The notes beneath the pieces are model-generated. The model made no database searches. It saw only the letters and a list, made by a program, of their open reading frames with translations, and had not been told where the DNA came from. Both the position numbers and the translations under genes were made by a program. Of a stretch of DNA of 64,000 nucleotides, positions 43,343 through 51,765 are shown in pieces. Position 1 is the stretch's first letter. Each line of letters begins with the position of its first letter. The DNA is from Chryseobacterium indoltheticum (GTDB lineage Bacteria; Bacteroidota; Bacteroidia; Flavobacteriales; Weeksellaceae): the NCBI RefSeq assembly GCF_003815915.1, contig NZ_CP033929.1:558001-622000 (forward strand). Reading direction: 5' to 3'.

Positions 43343-45985
43343 ATGAAATTAATCAACAAATCGATGCTAACTGTGTTAATTACGCTTTCTACGGCAAGTG
43401 TATATTACGCACAAGAAACTCAAGACACGGTAAAAACCAAGTCTAAAGACATTGAGGAAGTTATTTTACAAGGTGTAACTGATATCGCTAAAGATAGAAA
43501 AACACCAGTTGCTGCTTCTACTATCAAAGCGGCACAAATCATCGAAAGATTAGGAAATCAGGAACTTACTGAGATTTTAAACACAACACCATCAGTGTAC
43601 GCTACAAAATCTGGAGGAGGTTTTGGAGACGGTAGTATTACCATGAGAGGTTTCGAATCAAGAAACATCGCAGTAATGGTAAACGGTATGCCGGTAAATG
43701 ATATGGAAGGTGGATCAGTTTATTTTTCTAACTGGACTGGTCTTGCTGATGTGACTAGTACGATGCAAGTTCAGAGAGGTTTAGGTTCTTCTAAATTAGG
43801 AATTGCTTCAGTAGGGGGTACGATGAACTTTATCACTCGTACTGCTGACATGAAAAAAGGAGGTGCTATAAGACTTGGAGTAGGTAATGATGATTATTTG
43901 AAAACTTCATTTGCATATAATACCGGAAAAAGTGATAATGGCTGGGCTTCATCATTTTTGATGAGTAGAACAGCTGGAGGTACTTATATTGAAAATACTG
44001 ATTTTGAATCATATGCTTATTATTTTGCATTAGGATGGGAGGCTAGCAAAAAGCATAACTTCCAGTTTACTTTGACGTCTTCTCCACAATGGCACGATCA
44101 AAGAACATACGCTTCAACGATTTTTAATTATATTAAATTTAATCCAGACAACGATAATACACCATATAGACAGTATAATTCTGATTTCGGATATAAAACT
44201 GCGGCTAATGGTGATCGATATGCAATTGCAAACAGATCAAACTATTATTCAAAGCCAGTTATGATGGTAAACTGGGACTGGACGATGAATGAAAAGTCTA
44301 AGTTAAGTACAGTTTTATATATGTCTAACGGTAGAGGTGGTGGTACCGGTGACTTAGGTAGAGTTGCAAATAAAGGTATGACTGGTTTCTATGATAACAC
44401 TGGACATTTTGATTATGATGCAATTTTTGCAGCTAACGCGGCTGTTAATTTAAATAATCCTTCAACACCAGCTAACAGTACTTTGATTCGTAGAGCAAGT
44501 ATTAACTCTCACAACTGGTATGGTATTTTAGCTAATTTCCAGCATAAAGTAAACGATAACTGGAGTTTCTCAGTAGGAACTGATGACAGATATTATTACG
44601 GTTATCATTATCAGGTAGTATCTGACCTTTATGGTGCTACAGGATACAAAGAAAACAAAAATGCTAATGTTGCTCCTTACGTAGCAAGCAATGTTTACGA
44701 TTACAAAAAACTTTCTTGGAATCCTTTCGGAGGAAGCACAGCACCTATTTCTGACCAAATAGGATATAGTAATGACGGAGAAGTTCTTTGGTACAGTGGT
44801 TTTGCGCAAGTAGAATATACTAAAGATAAATTATCTGCATTCTTACAGGGATCAGTTTCAAACCAATCTTATCAAAGAATTGATAACTTTGTAAAAGATG
44901 GTGTTACCATGCAACAAGGGCAAACGGTTAATACTAAAACAGGATTCAAAGATTTATTTGGATATAATGTAAAAGGGGGTGCAAACTATAATATTAATGA
45001 TTACCACAATGTATTTGCTAATATTGGATACTACAGCAAGCAGCCTTTTATGAACTCTGTTTACCCAAGTAACTTACAAGTTGTAAATCCTAACTTAACG
45101 AATGAGAAAATTTTCTCTGCAGAAATTGGTTACGGTTTCAGATCACCTAAATTATCAGCAAATGTTAACTTATACAGAACCGAATGGAAAGACAGATGGT
45201 TGAGAAGAAGCAATCAAATATTTGAGATTGCTGATCCAGCTGCTCCTGGAGGTGTTGGTACAGTTAACGGATATTCTGAAATCAGTGGAATTACTCAACT
45301 TCACATGGGAGTAGAGGTAGATGCGGTTTACAAACCATTCCATTTCTTAGAATTCCAAGGTATGTTGTCTTATGGTGACTACCAATATAAAGGTAACGCT
45401 ACAGGAACTAATTTTGATGATAACAACAACCCAGTTGCTGTAGTTGGTACAAAAACTACCAATACACTTTATCTAGACGGTGTAAAAGTTGGTGGAAGTA
45501 GTAGTAACAGTATTCCACAAGTTACTGCATCTTTAGGTACTACAGTGAGACCAGTGAAAGACCTTAATATCTATGGTACTTGGAGATATGTTGGTAAATT
45601 GTATTCTTCAATCGATGCTGCAACATTTACAACTGTAGCTAATCAAGAAAGAGGATCTCTTCAATTGCCGGATTTCAATCTTTTCGATATAGGAGCGTCA
45701 TTTAAAATCAGATTAAAAAACACAGCTCAGTACTTTACTGTAGGAGCAAACGTTTACAACTTATTTGACACTACTTACATCGCTGATGGAGCAACAAATA
45801 ATTTTGTTAAAAATGTGGGAGATTTTACAACATCAACAACAGGTGGTGTAACAACAACAGCACAACAGAAATATGATGCTTACATCAACAATCCAGCGAA
45901 TTTCTACAAAGGAATTGACACTTCAAACAGAGTATTCTTCGGATTCGGAAGAACTTGGGCAGCCAATTTATCTTTCAACTTCTAA
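43343..45985 (+). CDS. TonB-dependent receptor
   Basis: An 880-residue outer-membrane receptor. The signal peptide ends near residue 24 (VYYAQ). It has no carboxypeptidase-like domain: a short TonB-box-like stretch DIEEVILQG (about 35-43) leads straight to the plug (about 50-165), with RGFESRNIAVMVNGMPVNDMEGG and LGIASVGGTMNFITR. The barrel follows, rich in aromatic strands, ending FGFGRTWAANLSFNF. The substrate is not evident; siderophore or other ligands are possible. It is monocistronic with a strong terminator. Confidence 0.92.
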   Translation: MKLINKSMLTVLITLSTASVYYAQETQDTVKTKSKDIEEVILQGVTDIAKDRKTPVAASTIKAAQIIERLGNQELTEILNTTPSVYATKSGGGFGDGSITMRGFESRNIAVMVNGMPVNDMEGGSVYFSNWTGLADVTSTMQVQRGLGSSKLGIASVGGTMNFITRTADMKKGGAIRLGVGNDDYLKTSFAYNTGKSDNGWASSFLMSRTAGGTYIENTDFESYAYYFALGWEASKKHNFQFTLTSSPQWHDQRTYASTIFNYIKFNPDNDNTPYRQYNSDFGYKTAANGDRYAIANRSNYYSKPVMMVNWDWTMNEKSKLSTVLYMSNGRGGGTGDLGRVANKGMTGFYDNTGHFDYDAIFAANAAVNLNNPSTPANSTLIRRASINSHNWYGILANFQHKVNDNWSFSVGTDDRYYYGYHYQVVSDLYGATGYKENKNANVAPYVASNVYDYKKLSWNPFGGSTAPISDQIGYSNDGEVLWYSGFAQVEYTKDKLSAFLQGSVSNQSYQRIDNFVKDGVTMQQGQTVNTKTGFKDLFGYNVKGGANYNINDYHNVFANIGYYSKQPFMNSVYPSNLQVVNPNLTNEKIFSAEIGYGFRSPKLSANVNLYRTEWKDRWLRRSNQIFEIADPAAPGGVGTVNGYSEISGITQLHMGVEVDAVYKPFHFLEFQGMLSYGDYQYKGNATGTNFDDNNNPVAVVGTKTTNTLYLDGVKVGGSSSNSIPQVTASLGTTVRPVKDLNIYGTWRYVGKLYSSIDAATFTTVANQERGSLQLPDFNLFDIGASFKIRLKNTAQYFTVGANVYNLFDTTYIADGATNNFVKNVGDFTTSTTGGVTTTAQQKYDAYINNPANFYKGIDTSNRVFFGFGRTWAANLSFNF

Positions 45986-46008
45986 TAAATTCAAGTTTAT
46001 TACATATC

Positions 46009-46038
46009 AAATCCCAGCTTTATCGCTGGGATTTTTTT
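46009..46038 (+). terminator. Terminator after the TonB receptor gene
   Basis: Stem AAATCCCAGC / GCTGGGATTT with a six-base loop and a seven-T run. Its last T is also the first base of the next promoter box. Confidence 0.9.
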
Positions 46039-46045
46039 ATATTTG
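46038..46045 (+). promoter_or_regulatory. -7 box (TATATTTG) directly after the terminator T-run
   Basis: Exact TAnnTTTG match that abuts the terminator of the TonB receptor gene, 30 bp before the ATG at 46076. It excludes the ATG at 46043 as the start. Confidence 0.55.
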
Positions 46046-46075
46046 TATACTTTAAAAATAGAAAAAAATAGAAGT

Positions 46076-46507
46076 ATGGATCTTTACAAAATTTTACTCA
46101 ATGCACACAAAGGATTTGCTTATCTGGAGCTTGCATTAACCGCTTTATTTATCATCGCTCTCTTAACAGTAATGTTCGGATATAGCGGAAAAGTAAACAA
46201 GTTTTTGAAAAAAATCACCCTGTTTACAATGATCTTCTTCCACGTACAATTCTTAATTGGTATTGTGATGCTGATTATGAATTTTACAAAAGGATTAGAT
46301 ATGGGAGCGGTAATGAAAAATGCTGATTTAAGATTCCAATATGTAGAGCATCCGTTTTCTATGTTAATTGCTGCCGTTTTGATGACCATTATCAACAAAA
46401 AAGTAAAATCTAATGATACGATTTCTTTAGGAATTGTAATCATGGGATTGATCGCAGTAGGTTTATTTGCATTTGCATTTCCATGGACGAGAGTCTTTGG
46501 AGCGTAA
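46076..46507 (+). CDS. Small conserved four-helix membrane protein
   Basis: A 143-residue protein with four membrane helices (about 14-34, 44-66, 93-107, 117-137). Starting at the ATG 46076 gives MDLYKILLNAHKGFAYLEL; the earlier ATG at 46043 lies in the promoter. His residues near the helix ends (HKGF, FFHVQF, VEHPFSM) suggest a haem- or metal-binding bundle, and relatives are sometimes annotated as cytochrome b-like; this is unproved. No neighbours in operon. Confidence 0.75.
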   Translation: MDLYKILLNAHKGFAYLELALTALFIIALLTVMFGYSGKVNKFLKKITLFTMIFFHVQFLIGIVMLIMNFTKGLDMGAVMKNADLRFQYVEHPFSMLIAAVLMTIINKKVKSNDTISLGIVIMGLIAVGLFAFAFPWTRVFGA

Positions 46508-46585
46508 AGTAATTTTAAGTTATGAATTATAAACGATGAGTTTATAATTTTTAAATATTTTAATCTTTAAATTTTAATTAAATCA

Positions 46586-47578
46586 ATGAAAGTAGCTGTA
46601 GTAGGTTCAACGGGAATGGTTGGCCAAGTTATGCTTAAAGTTCTCGAAGAGAGAAATTTCCCTGTAACAGAATTAATTCCGGTAGCTTCGGAAAGATCTA
46701 TTGGTAAACAGGTGAAGTATAAACAGGTAGATTATACTATCGTAAGCATCGATGACGCTATAGCTGCCAAACCTGATATCGCAATTTTCTCAGCAGGAGG
46801 TGATACATCTTTAGAATATGCTCCAAAATTTGCAGAAGCAGGAATTACCGTTATCGATAATTCTTCAGCCTGGAGAATGGATCCTACTAAAAAATTAGTA
46901 GTGCCGGAAATAAATGCTGATGTTCTGACAAAAGAAGATAAGATTATTGCGAATCCAAACTGTTCTACCATTCAGTTGGTAATGGTTTTAGGTCCGTTGA
47001 ATAAAAAATATGATTTAAAAAGAGTTATTGTTTCCACTTATCAGTCTGTAACAGGTACAGGAAAAGCTGCTGTGGATCAATTAAACGGAGAGATTAGCGG
47101 TGACGATTCTGTTGCAAAAGTATATCCTTATCAGATTTTCAAAAATGCATTGCCACACTGCGACGTATTTTCTGATGATGACTATACCAAAGAAGAAATT
47201 AAATTAATGAAAGAGCCTAAGAAAATTTTAGGTGACGATACATTTAATTTAACAGCAACTGCAGTAAGAGTTCCGGTACAGGGAGGACATTCTGAAAGTG
47301 TAAACATCGAATTTGAAAACGAATTTGAATTGGATGAGGTAAGAAAAATTCTATCAGAAACTCCTGGAGTTGTAGTAATGGATAACGTGAAAAACAACGA
47401 ATATCCTATGCCGCTTTATTCCGAAGGAAAAGATGAAGTTTTCGTTGGAAGAATCAGACGAGATCTCTCGCAACCCAAAACGCTCAATCTCTGGATTGTA
47501 GCAGACAATCTCCGAAAAGGAGCTGCAACCAACGCAGTACAGATTGCAGAATACTTGGTAGCAAACAACTTAGTATAA
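46586..47578 (+). CDS. asd: Aspartate-semialdehyde dehydrogenase
   Basis: A 330-residue enzyme that makes aspartate semialdehyde for lysine, threonine, methionine and peptidoglycan diaminopimelate. It shows the NADP-binding AVVGSTGMVGQVML (about 3-16), FSAGGDTSLEYAPKF (about 69-83), the catalytic Cys in NPNCSTIQLV (about 128-137), and VPVQGGHSESV. Length is normal. Monocistronic with a terminator. Confidence 0.96.
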   Translation: MKVAVVGSTGMVGQVMLKVLEERNFPVTELIPVASERSIGKQVKYKQVDYTIVSIDDAIAAKPDIAIFSAGGDTSLEYAPKFAEAGITVIDNSSAWRMDPTKKLVVPEINADVLTKEDKIIANPNCSTIQLVMVLGPLNKKYDLKRVIVSTYQSVTGTGKAAVDQLNGEISGDDSVAKVYPYQIFKNALPHCDVFSDDDYTKEEIKLMKEPKKILGDDTFNLTATAVRVPVQGGHSESVNIEFENEFELDEVRKILSETPGVVVMDNVKNNEYPMPLYSEGKDEVFVGRIRRDLSQPKTLNLWIVADNLRKGAATNAVQIAEYLVANNLV

Positions 47579-47591
47579 ACTAACAAAAAAG

Positions 47592-47622
47592 AAAAGAGTC
47601 TCCAAAAGAGATTCTTTTTTTT
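47592..47622 (+). terminator. Terminator after asd
   Basis: Eleven-bp stem AAAAGAGTCTC / GAGATTCTTTT with one G-T pair, loop of five, followed by an eight-T run. Confidence 0.85.
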
Positions 47623-47674
47623 ATCAAATAAAAATAGATTTTAACTTATTACTCATTATCACGAAATTTTGTTC

Positions 47675-47741
47675 CCCCAACCCTAAAGGGAGCGAAATTT
47701 CTTCGAAAAAACCTCAAAAATTACACCCTTTAGGGTTGGGG
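47675..47741. repeat. Inverted repeat with perfect 16-bp arms
   Basis: CCCCAACCCTAAAGGG (47675-47690) and its exact complement CCCTTTAGGGTTGGGG (47726-47741) flank a 35-base loop. Each arm is itself partly self-complementary (CCCTAAAGGG). From memory such GGGTTGGG-type repeats are common between genes in flavobacteria. It ends 22 bp before the next ATG. Confidence 0.8.
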
Positions 47742-47763
47742 AAATACTTTTTGAGAATTTTTA

Positions 47764-48798
47764 ATGGTAAAAATATTGAACAAAGTAATTCAAGACAAAA
47801 AAATGATAACAAAGAATATCAACAAAGACAAAATAGGATTTCAAAAATGGATCGCCGCTTTTGGAGTTATTCTATTCATCGGAAAAATAATCGCCTGGAA
47901 ACTCACTGATTCCGATGCCGTTTTTTCTGATGCTATGGAAAGTATTGTCAATGTTATCAGTGCTTTCATGGGATTGTATTCTTTACATTTAGCTTCAAAA
48001 CCAAAAGATGAAGACCATCCTTATGGTCACGGTAAGGTAGAATTTGTCACTTCCGGAATTGAAGGTGCATTGATTGCCATTGCAGGAATCATGATTATCT
48101 ACGAAGGTATCAACAGTTTGGTTACAGGAAAGACGCTTAGTGAACTAGATTGGGGGATTACGATCATCGCTGCAACCGCTATTATCAACTATATTTTAGG
48201 GTATATTTCAATTAAAAAAGGAGAGAGAGAAAACTCTTTGGTTCTTATATCGTCAGGAAAACATTTGCAGTCAGATACCGTTACTACATTGGGTGTTGTG
48301 ATCAGTTTAATCATCGTTTACTTCACCAAAATATACTGGATAGACTCTGTGGTTGCTTTGATATTCGGCTTCTATATTATTTTCGTAGGCTATAAAATCG
48401 TTAGAAAGTCGCTTCGTGGGATTATGGATGAGCAAGATCCCGAACTTTTAAACAACATTATTGATCTTCTCGAGAAAAACAGACATACGGAATGGATCGA
48501 CATTCACAATATGAAAATCCAGCAGTTTGGCTCATCACTTCACATCGATGCGCACATCACTTTGCCTTATTATTACAGCCTTCGCGAAGCTCACAAAGAG
48601 ATGGAGCAGGCCATACTTCTTTTAGCAAACAATACCAAACGCACGGTCGAATTCAACTTCCATATGGATGACTGCAAAACCATATCTTGTCCTGTTTGCC
48701 AGATTATGGATTGCCCTGTTCGAAAACAACCATTCGTAAAAAGAGTAGAGTGGACGGCAGAAAATGTAACAAGAGTCGAGAAACATACCATTGAATAA
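47764..48798 (+). CDS. Cation diffusion facilitator transporter with Cys-rich C-terminal tail
   Basis: A 344-residue CDF-family exporter, with about six helices (residues 30-225) and a cytoplasmic metal-sensing domain. The transport site is DAVFSDAMESIVN (about 51-63) plus HxxxD-type residues later, and HPYGHGKVEFV lies in the second loop. The C-terminal domain ends in a tail with four Cys, CKTISCPVCQIMDCP (about 302-316), a likely extra metal site. It exports Zn, Fe, Co or Mn; which metal is not evident. Start: 47764 is the longest ATG; 47803 (MITKNINKDK) is an alternative that matches usual family length better. Confidence 0.9.
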   Translation: MVKILNKVIQDKKMITKNINKDKIGFQKWIAAFGVILFIGKIIAWKLTDSDAVFSDAMESIVNVISAFMGLYSLHLASKPKDEDHPYGHGKVEFVTSGIEGALIAIAGIMIIYEGINSLVTGKTLSELDWGITIIAATAIINYILGYISIKKGERENSLVLISSGKHLQSDTVTTLGVVISLIIVYFTKIYWIDSVVALIFGFYIIFVGYKIVRKSLRGIMDEQDPELLNNIIDLLEKNRHTEWIDIHNMKIQQFGSSLHIDAHITLPYYYSLREAHKEMEQAILLLANNTKRTVEFNFHMDDCKTISCPVCQIMDCPVRKQPFVKRVEWTAENVTRVEKHTIE

Positions 48799-48807
48799 TT
48801 ATTTTAG

Positions 48808-48910
48808 AAGCTGATTCCCGCTCTTCGCTCATACTCCTCACACATCCGCTTTGTCTGGCTGATTCCTTCGCTTTTCCGTTCTTGTTGCGGGGTAACCGCT
48901 GCGATGGGGG
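48808..48910. repeat. Probable dispersed intergenic repeat, about 100 bp
   Basis: GC-richer than its surroundings. It holds a direct repeat GCTGATTCC (48810-48818 and 48858-48866) and ends with GGGGTAACCGCTGCGATGGG. It resembles from memory a multi-copy element in Chryseobacterium and Flavobacterium; no second copy is present here. Confidence 0.45.
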
Positions 48911-48922
48911 CTATAAAAACCC

Positions 48923-48955
48923 AAACCTCACAGGTTTTTAAAACCTGTGAGGTTT
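48923..48955. repeat. 33-bp palindrome, copy 2 of 2
   Basis: Perfect arms AAACCTCACAGGTTTT and AAAACCTGTGAGGTTT around one T. It differs from the copy at 29660-29692 by two base changes in each arm, all compensated. Confidence 0.85.
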
Positions 48956-49074
48956 AACTATGTATAAAAAATTACGTTTACGGTAATGTGGTCAAAAATA
49001 GTTGCTGTTTTTCACGAGAATAATTCATTTACTTATTAAATTTATACATAATCATCCGTATTAATTCTACAAAA

Positions 49075-49141
49075 CACTCCGTAGGAGTGACATCTGTGTA
49101 GCAATTAGAACAAAAAACAACGACGCGCTCCGTATGAGCGC
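49075..49141. repeat. Pair of short hairpins with CTCCGTA cores
   Basis: CACTCC-GTA-GGAGTG (49075-49089) and GCGCTC-CGTAT-GAGCGC (49125-49141) share a core and are 35 bp apart. Likely remains of a small palindromic repeat. Confidence 0.5.
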
Positions 49142-49168
49142 TATCTTAATATTTTAGATTCTTACAAA

Positions 49169-49612
49169 TTAATAATTTGAATTCCTCAACATCATCTGCT
49201 TTCTGTAGTAAAACAAAGGAACAATCAAAAGAATAATCAAAGGCTGAATAACAAACCTTCTCATATAGAAAGAGAAAAGATGGCCAATCTCAAACCGGTT
49301 TGAAATACAGTAAAGATATATCGGAAAGGTAATGACAAAAAAGATAGAAATTAAAATAGCTCCCTGTATCGTCCAGATTTTATTTCTAAATAAAAAATGA
49401 ATGATTACACACGAGAAAAAAAGGTTTAAAAGAAATCTGAATATATGGCTGAGAATCAATTTTCCCCATTCAAACTGAGGAATAGCAATTTGCACATCTG
49501 CTTCATGGAAATATTTAAGAAAAGGATCATAGAAAATCTGGTCTTCCAGCATTCTAACACTTATGAGTCCGCAAACTCCTACAATGACTAAAAACCAACT
49601 AAGAATTTTCAT
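49169..49612 (-). CDS. Exosortase F system-associated membrane protein
   Basis: A 147-residue protein with four membrane helices (about 4-20, 51-75, 83-102, 117-137). It is encoded right after the exosortase gene, overlapping it by 14 bp, which is the known partner arrangement of the XrtF system in flavobacteria. Its role is unknown; it may help substrate handling or stability of XrtF. The gene is identified chiefly by context and helix pattern. Confidence 0.8.
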   Translation of the reverse strand: MKILSWFLVIVGVCGLISVRMLEDQIFYDPFLKYFHEADVQIAIPQFEWGKLILSHIFRFLLNLFFSCVIIHFLFRNKIWTIQGAILISIFFVITFPIYLYCISNRFEIGHLFSFYMRRFVIQPLIILLIVPLFYYRKQMMLRNSNY

Positions 49613-50129
49613 TTTTTAAAGCAAAAAATTTAATCCAGACAAGCCAAAGCACAACAACACTCCCGTAAATAATTGCAGGAAAAACGTAATCGTGCGACAT
49701 TTTGCTGTATTGAGGATAATCACTACAAACAATATTAAGACCTGTGATTCTTAAGACATTCATTATATGAAGTAGAATCAGGCTTATTCCTACAAAAACG
49801 AAAGTTTTGGCACCTTTGTAAAAAGCAAAAATAAAAGACACAAACAGAATCATCACAGAAATAGCATTGCATCCTTCGACCATTCGGGTAACAAACCTAG
49901 TTCTCACATGAAACCAAACCTGCTGTTTGGGGACGTCATCATAAAGAGCAGAAGGAAATCCCATTAAAGTCTGTAAAAACACAACCTGTTTCGTTATCAT
50001 ACGAGAAAAAGGATCTAAACCCTGCTCCTTAAAAGTGGTGAGATAAAACTGGTACGCAAAAAGCAGCACCAAATAAATGATGATAAAGCGCAGCAGAATA
50101 CCCAAAACAGGCTTAAAGTCTTTTAACAT
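49599..50129 (-). CDS. xrtF: Exosortase family protein XrtF
   Basis: A 176-residue membrane transpeptidase-like protein with about five helices. The exosortase active-site residues are present: C87 in MVEGCNAIS, R127 in VLRITGL and H146 in MSHDYVFP. Exosortases cut and transfer proteins with a C-terminal sorting signal. I do not know an established substrate for XrtF, and no PEP-CTERM-like protein is evident nearby. A TATCTTTG box lies 4 bp upstream of the ATG, suggesting a leaderless mRNA. Divergent from an AmgK-like kinase. Confidence 0.9.
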   Translation of the reverse strand: MLKDFKPVLGILLRFIIIYLVLLFAYQFYLTTFKEQGLDPFSRMITKQVVFLQTLMGFPSALYDDVPKQQVWFHVRTRFVTRMVEGCNAISVMILFVSFIFAFYKGAKTFVFVGISLILLHIMNVLRITGLNIVCSDYPQYSKMSHDYVFPAIIYGSVVVLWLVWIKFFALKNENS

Positions 50130-50133
50130 GCTG

Positions 50134-50141
50134 CAAAGATA
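50134..50141 (-). promoter_or_regulatory. -7 box (TATCTTTG) for xrtF
   Basis: Exact TAnnTTTG match on the reverse strand, its G four bases before the ATG at 50129. Implies transcription starting at the start codon. Confidence 0.55.
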
Positions 50142-50161
50142 GCAATTAGCACGTAAATTAG

Positions 50162-50169
50162 TATATTTG
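50162..50169 (+). promoter_or_regulatory. -7 box (TATATTTG) for the amgK-like gene
   Basis: Exact TAnnTTTG match ending 10 bp before the ATG at 50180. It lies 20 bp from the divergent xrtF box. Confidence 0.55.
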
Positions 50170-50179
50170 TTACCATATT

Positions 50180-51199
50180 ATGACTTCTCACAACGCAAAA
50201 AGATTTTTTGAAAACCATTTTGGTGAAAAATCAACTCAGTTTGTTACGTTAGCTCAAAGCGGTTCTGCAAGAGTCAATTTTGTGGCTCAAAATAAAATCG
50301 GGAAATACATCATTACCTACAATGAGAATATCGCTGAAAATGAAAGCTTCTTATACTTCTCCGAAATTTTTTCTGAATTGAATCTCAATACACCAAAAAT
50401 ATTTTCTGTTTCAAACGACCGGAAAATGTATATTCAGGAATTTTTAGGAGAAAAAACATTTTCAGAAATTATTACTGAAGAAGGTTTATCAGAAAATGTA
50501 CAGACTCTGGTAAAGCAAACGCTGAAGGAGCTTTATCAGCTTCAGCAGCAAACCAATGGGAAAATAGACTTTCAAAATGCTTTTGAATATGAAAGTTATA
50601 ATGAGCTTCCCGTAATGCATGATTTGTATTACTTCAAAAATTTTGTTGCGGATGTTTTAGAGGTTGAATATCACAAATCTTCTATACTGAAAGAGTTTAA
50701 AGAGATTATCAATCTCATCGAAAATCTTGAGCCGAAAGGCATCATGATCAGAGATTTTCAGGCAAGAAATATTATGGTGAATGATAAAAATAAAGTTGCT
50801 TTTATCGATTACCAGTCGGCAATGAAAGGCCCTTTAATGTATGACGTCATTTCTTTTTTGTTTCAGGCTAAAGCCAATTTTCCTGAAAATTTCAAAAACG
50901 AAATGCTTGATTTTTACATTCAACAATTTGAGGATAAAGAAATTCAGTGTCAACTAAGAAACTCGGTAAAGCCAATTCAGATGATGAGGTTTTTGCAGGT
51001 TTTGGGCGCTTATGGTTTTCGTGGACTTATTCAAAGAAAGCCACATTTCATTGCAAGTATTGAAAAAGGTATAAAAAATATTACAGAATTTTCTCAAAAC
51101 TGGGATGAGATGAAAAATTATCCTGAACTGAGAAAAATAATAGAACAACTGAGTTCTGAAAAAACAAAACTTAAAATAAATGAGATTTTGAACCATTAA
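50180..51199 (+). CDS. AmgK-like sugar kinase (APH fold)
   Basis: A 339-residue aminoglycoside-phosphotransferase-fold kinase. The catalytic loop is IRDFQARNIMV (D192, N197) and the metal loop FIDYQSA follows at about residue 207; the C-terminal lobe has FLQVLGAYGFRGLIQRKPHF. This matches AmgK-type anomeric kinases, which phosphorylate N-acetylmuramic acid and GlcNAc at C1 for peptidoglycan recycling; the group also contains choline kinase-like and other sugar kinases. The MurU-like gene two genes downstream supports the AmgK role. The start ATG 50180 is set by the promoter box. Confidence 0.8.
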   Translation: MTSHNAKRFFENHFGEKSTQFVTLAQSGSARVNFVAQNKIGKYIITYNENIAENESFLYFSEIFSELNLNTPKIFSVSNDRKMYIQEFLGEKTFSEIITEEGLSENVQTLVKQTLKELYQLQQQTNGKIDFQNAFEYESYNELPVMHDLYYFKNFVADVLEVEYHKSSILKEFKEIINLIENLEPKGIMIRDFQARNIMVNDKNKVAFIDYQSAMKGPLMYDVISFLFQAKANFPENFKNEMLDFYIQQFEDKEIQCQLRNSVKPIQMMRFLQVLGAYGFRGLIQRKPHFIASIEKGIKNITEFSQNWDEMKNYPELRKIIEQLSSEKTKLKINEILNH

Positions 51200-51224
51200 G
51201 GAGTAAGGTTGATTAAATTTAAGG

Positions 51225-51294
51225 TTTGTCATTCCGCAGGAATCTCGACTCTTGAATAGAATTAACTTCGCTTAGATTCCTACAGAAAGACAAA
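51225..51294. repeat. Imperfect inverted repeat with 21-bp arms
   Basis: TTTGTCATTCCGCAGGAATCT (51225-51245) and AGATTCCTACAGAAAGACAAA (51274-51294) pair at 18 of 21 positions. Similar GTCATTCCG units are, from memory, frequent between genes in Chryseobacterium. Confidence 0.55.
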
Positions 51295-51354
51295 GAGAAT
51301 TTAAAACTTTAAAAAAATATTCATTTTATCAACAATCAATTATAACAAATAATT

Positions 51355-51765
51355 ATGCTACACATAGACATTCACAGTTTTTCGTATAAAAAAGGAGGAA
51401 TTCCAAAAGACGATTCAGGAAACGGAGGCGGTTTTACGTTCGATTGCCGAGGAATTTTAAATCCAGGAAGAGTTGAAGAATATAAAATTCAGACCGGAAA
51501 TGACATTGGAGTTCAGGAATATTTAGAAACAAAAACCGATATGCCTCAGTTTTTAGAATTGATTAAAAGCTTAGTTTCGATCAATATAGATAACTATTTG
51601 GGAAGAGGTTTTGAAAACCTGCAAATCAACTTCGGATGTACCGGCGGACAACATAGATCGGTATATTCGGCCATTAAAATTGCTCATTTTATTGAAGAAA
51701 AATACGGCGAAAAAGTAGAAATCAGCCTTCATCACGACGAGCAACATCAACTTAATCATAAGTAA
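51355..51765 (+). CDS. RapZ C-terminal-domain-like protein
   Basis: A 136-residue protein matching only the C-terminal domain of RapZ: FTFDCRGILNPGR (about 28-40), TGNDIGVQEYLE (47-58) and GCTGGQHRSVYSA (94-106). The N-terminal ATPase domain of RapZ is absent. In E. coli the C-terminal domain binds GlcN6P and small RNAs and tunes amino-sugar synthesis. Between an AmgK-like kinase and a MurU-like transferase, this protein may sense an amino sugar (inference). The end HHDEQHQLNHK is His-rich. About 155 bp separates it from the kinase. Confidence 0.82.
   Translation: MLHIDIHSFSYKKGGIPKDDSGNGGGFTFDCRGILNPGRVEEYKIQTGNDIGVQEYLETKTDMPQFLELIKSLVSINIDNYLGRGFENLQINFGCTGGQHRSVYSAIKIAHFIEEKYGEKVEISLHHDEQHQLNHK

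Larger units (their letters stand above)
48799..49168. other. 370-bp gene-free stretch filled with repeats
   Basis: No credible gene. It contains a likely dispersed repeat (48808-48910), a perfect palindrome (48923-48955), and two short hairpins with related CTCCGTA cores (49075-49141). Confidence 0.6.
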
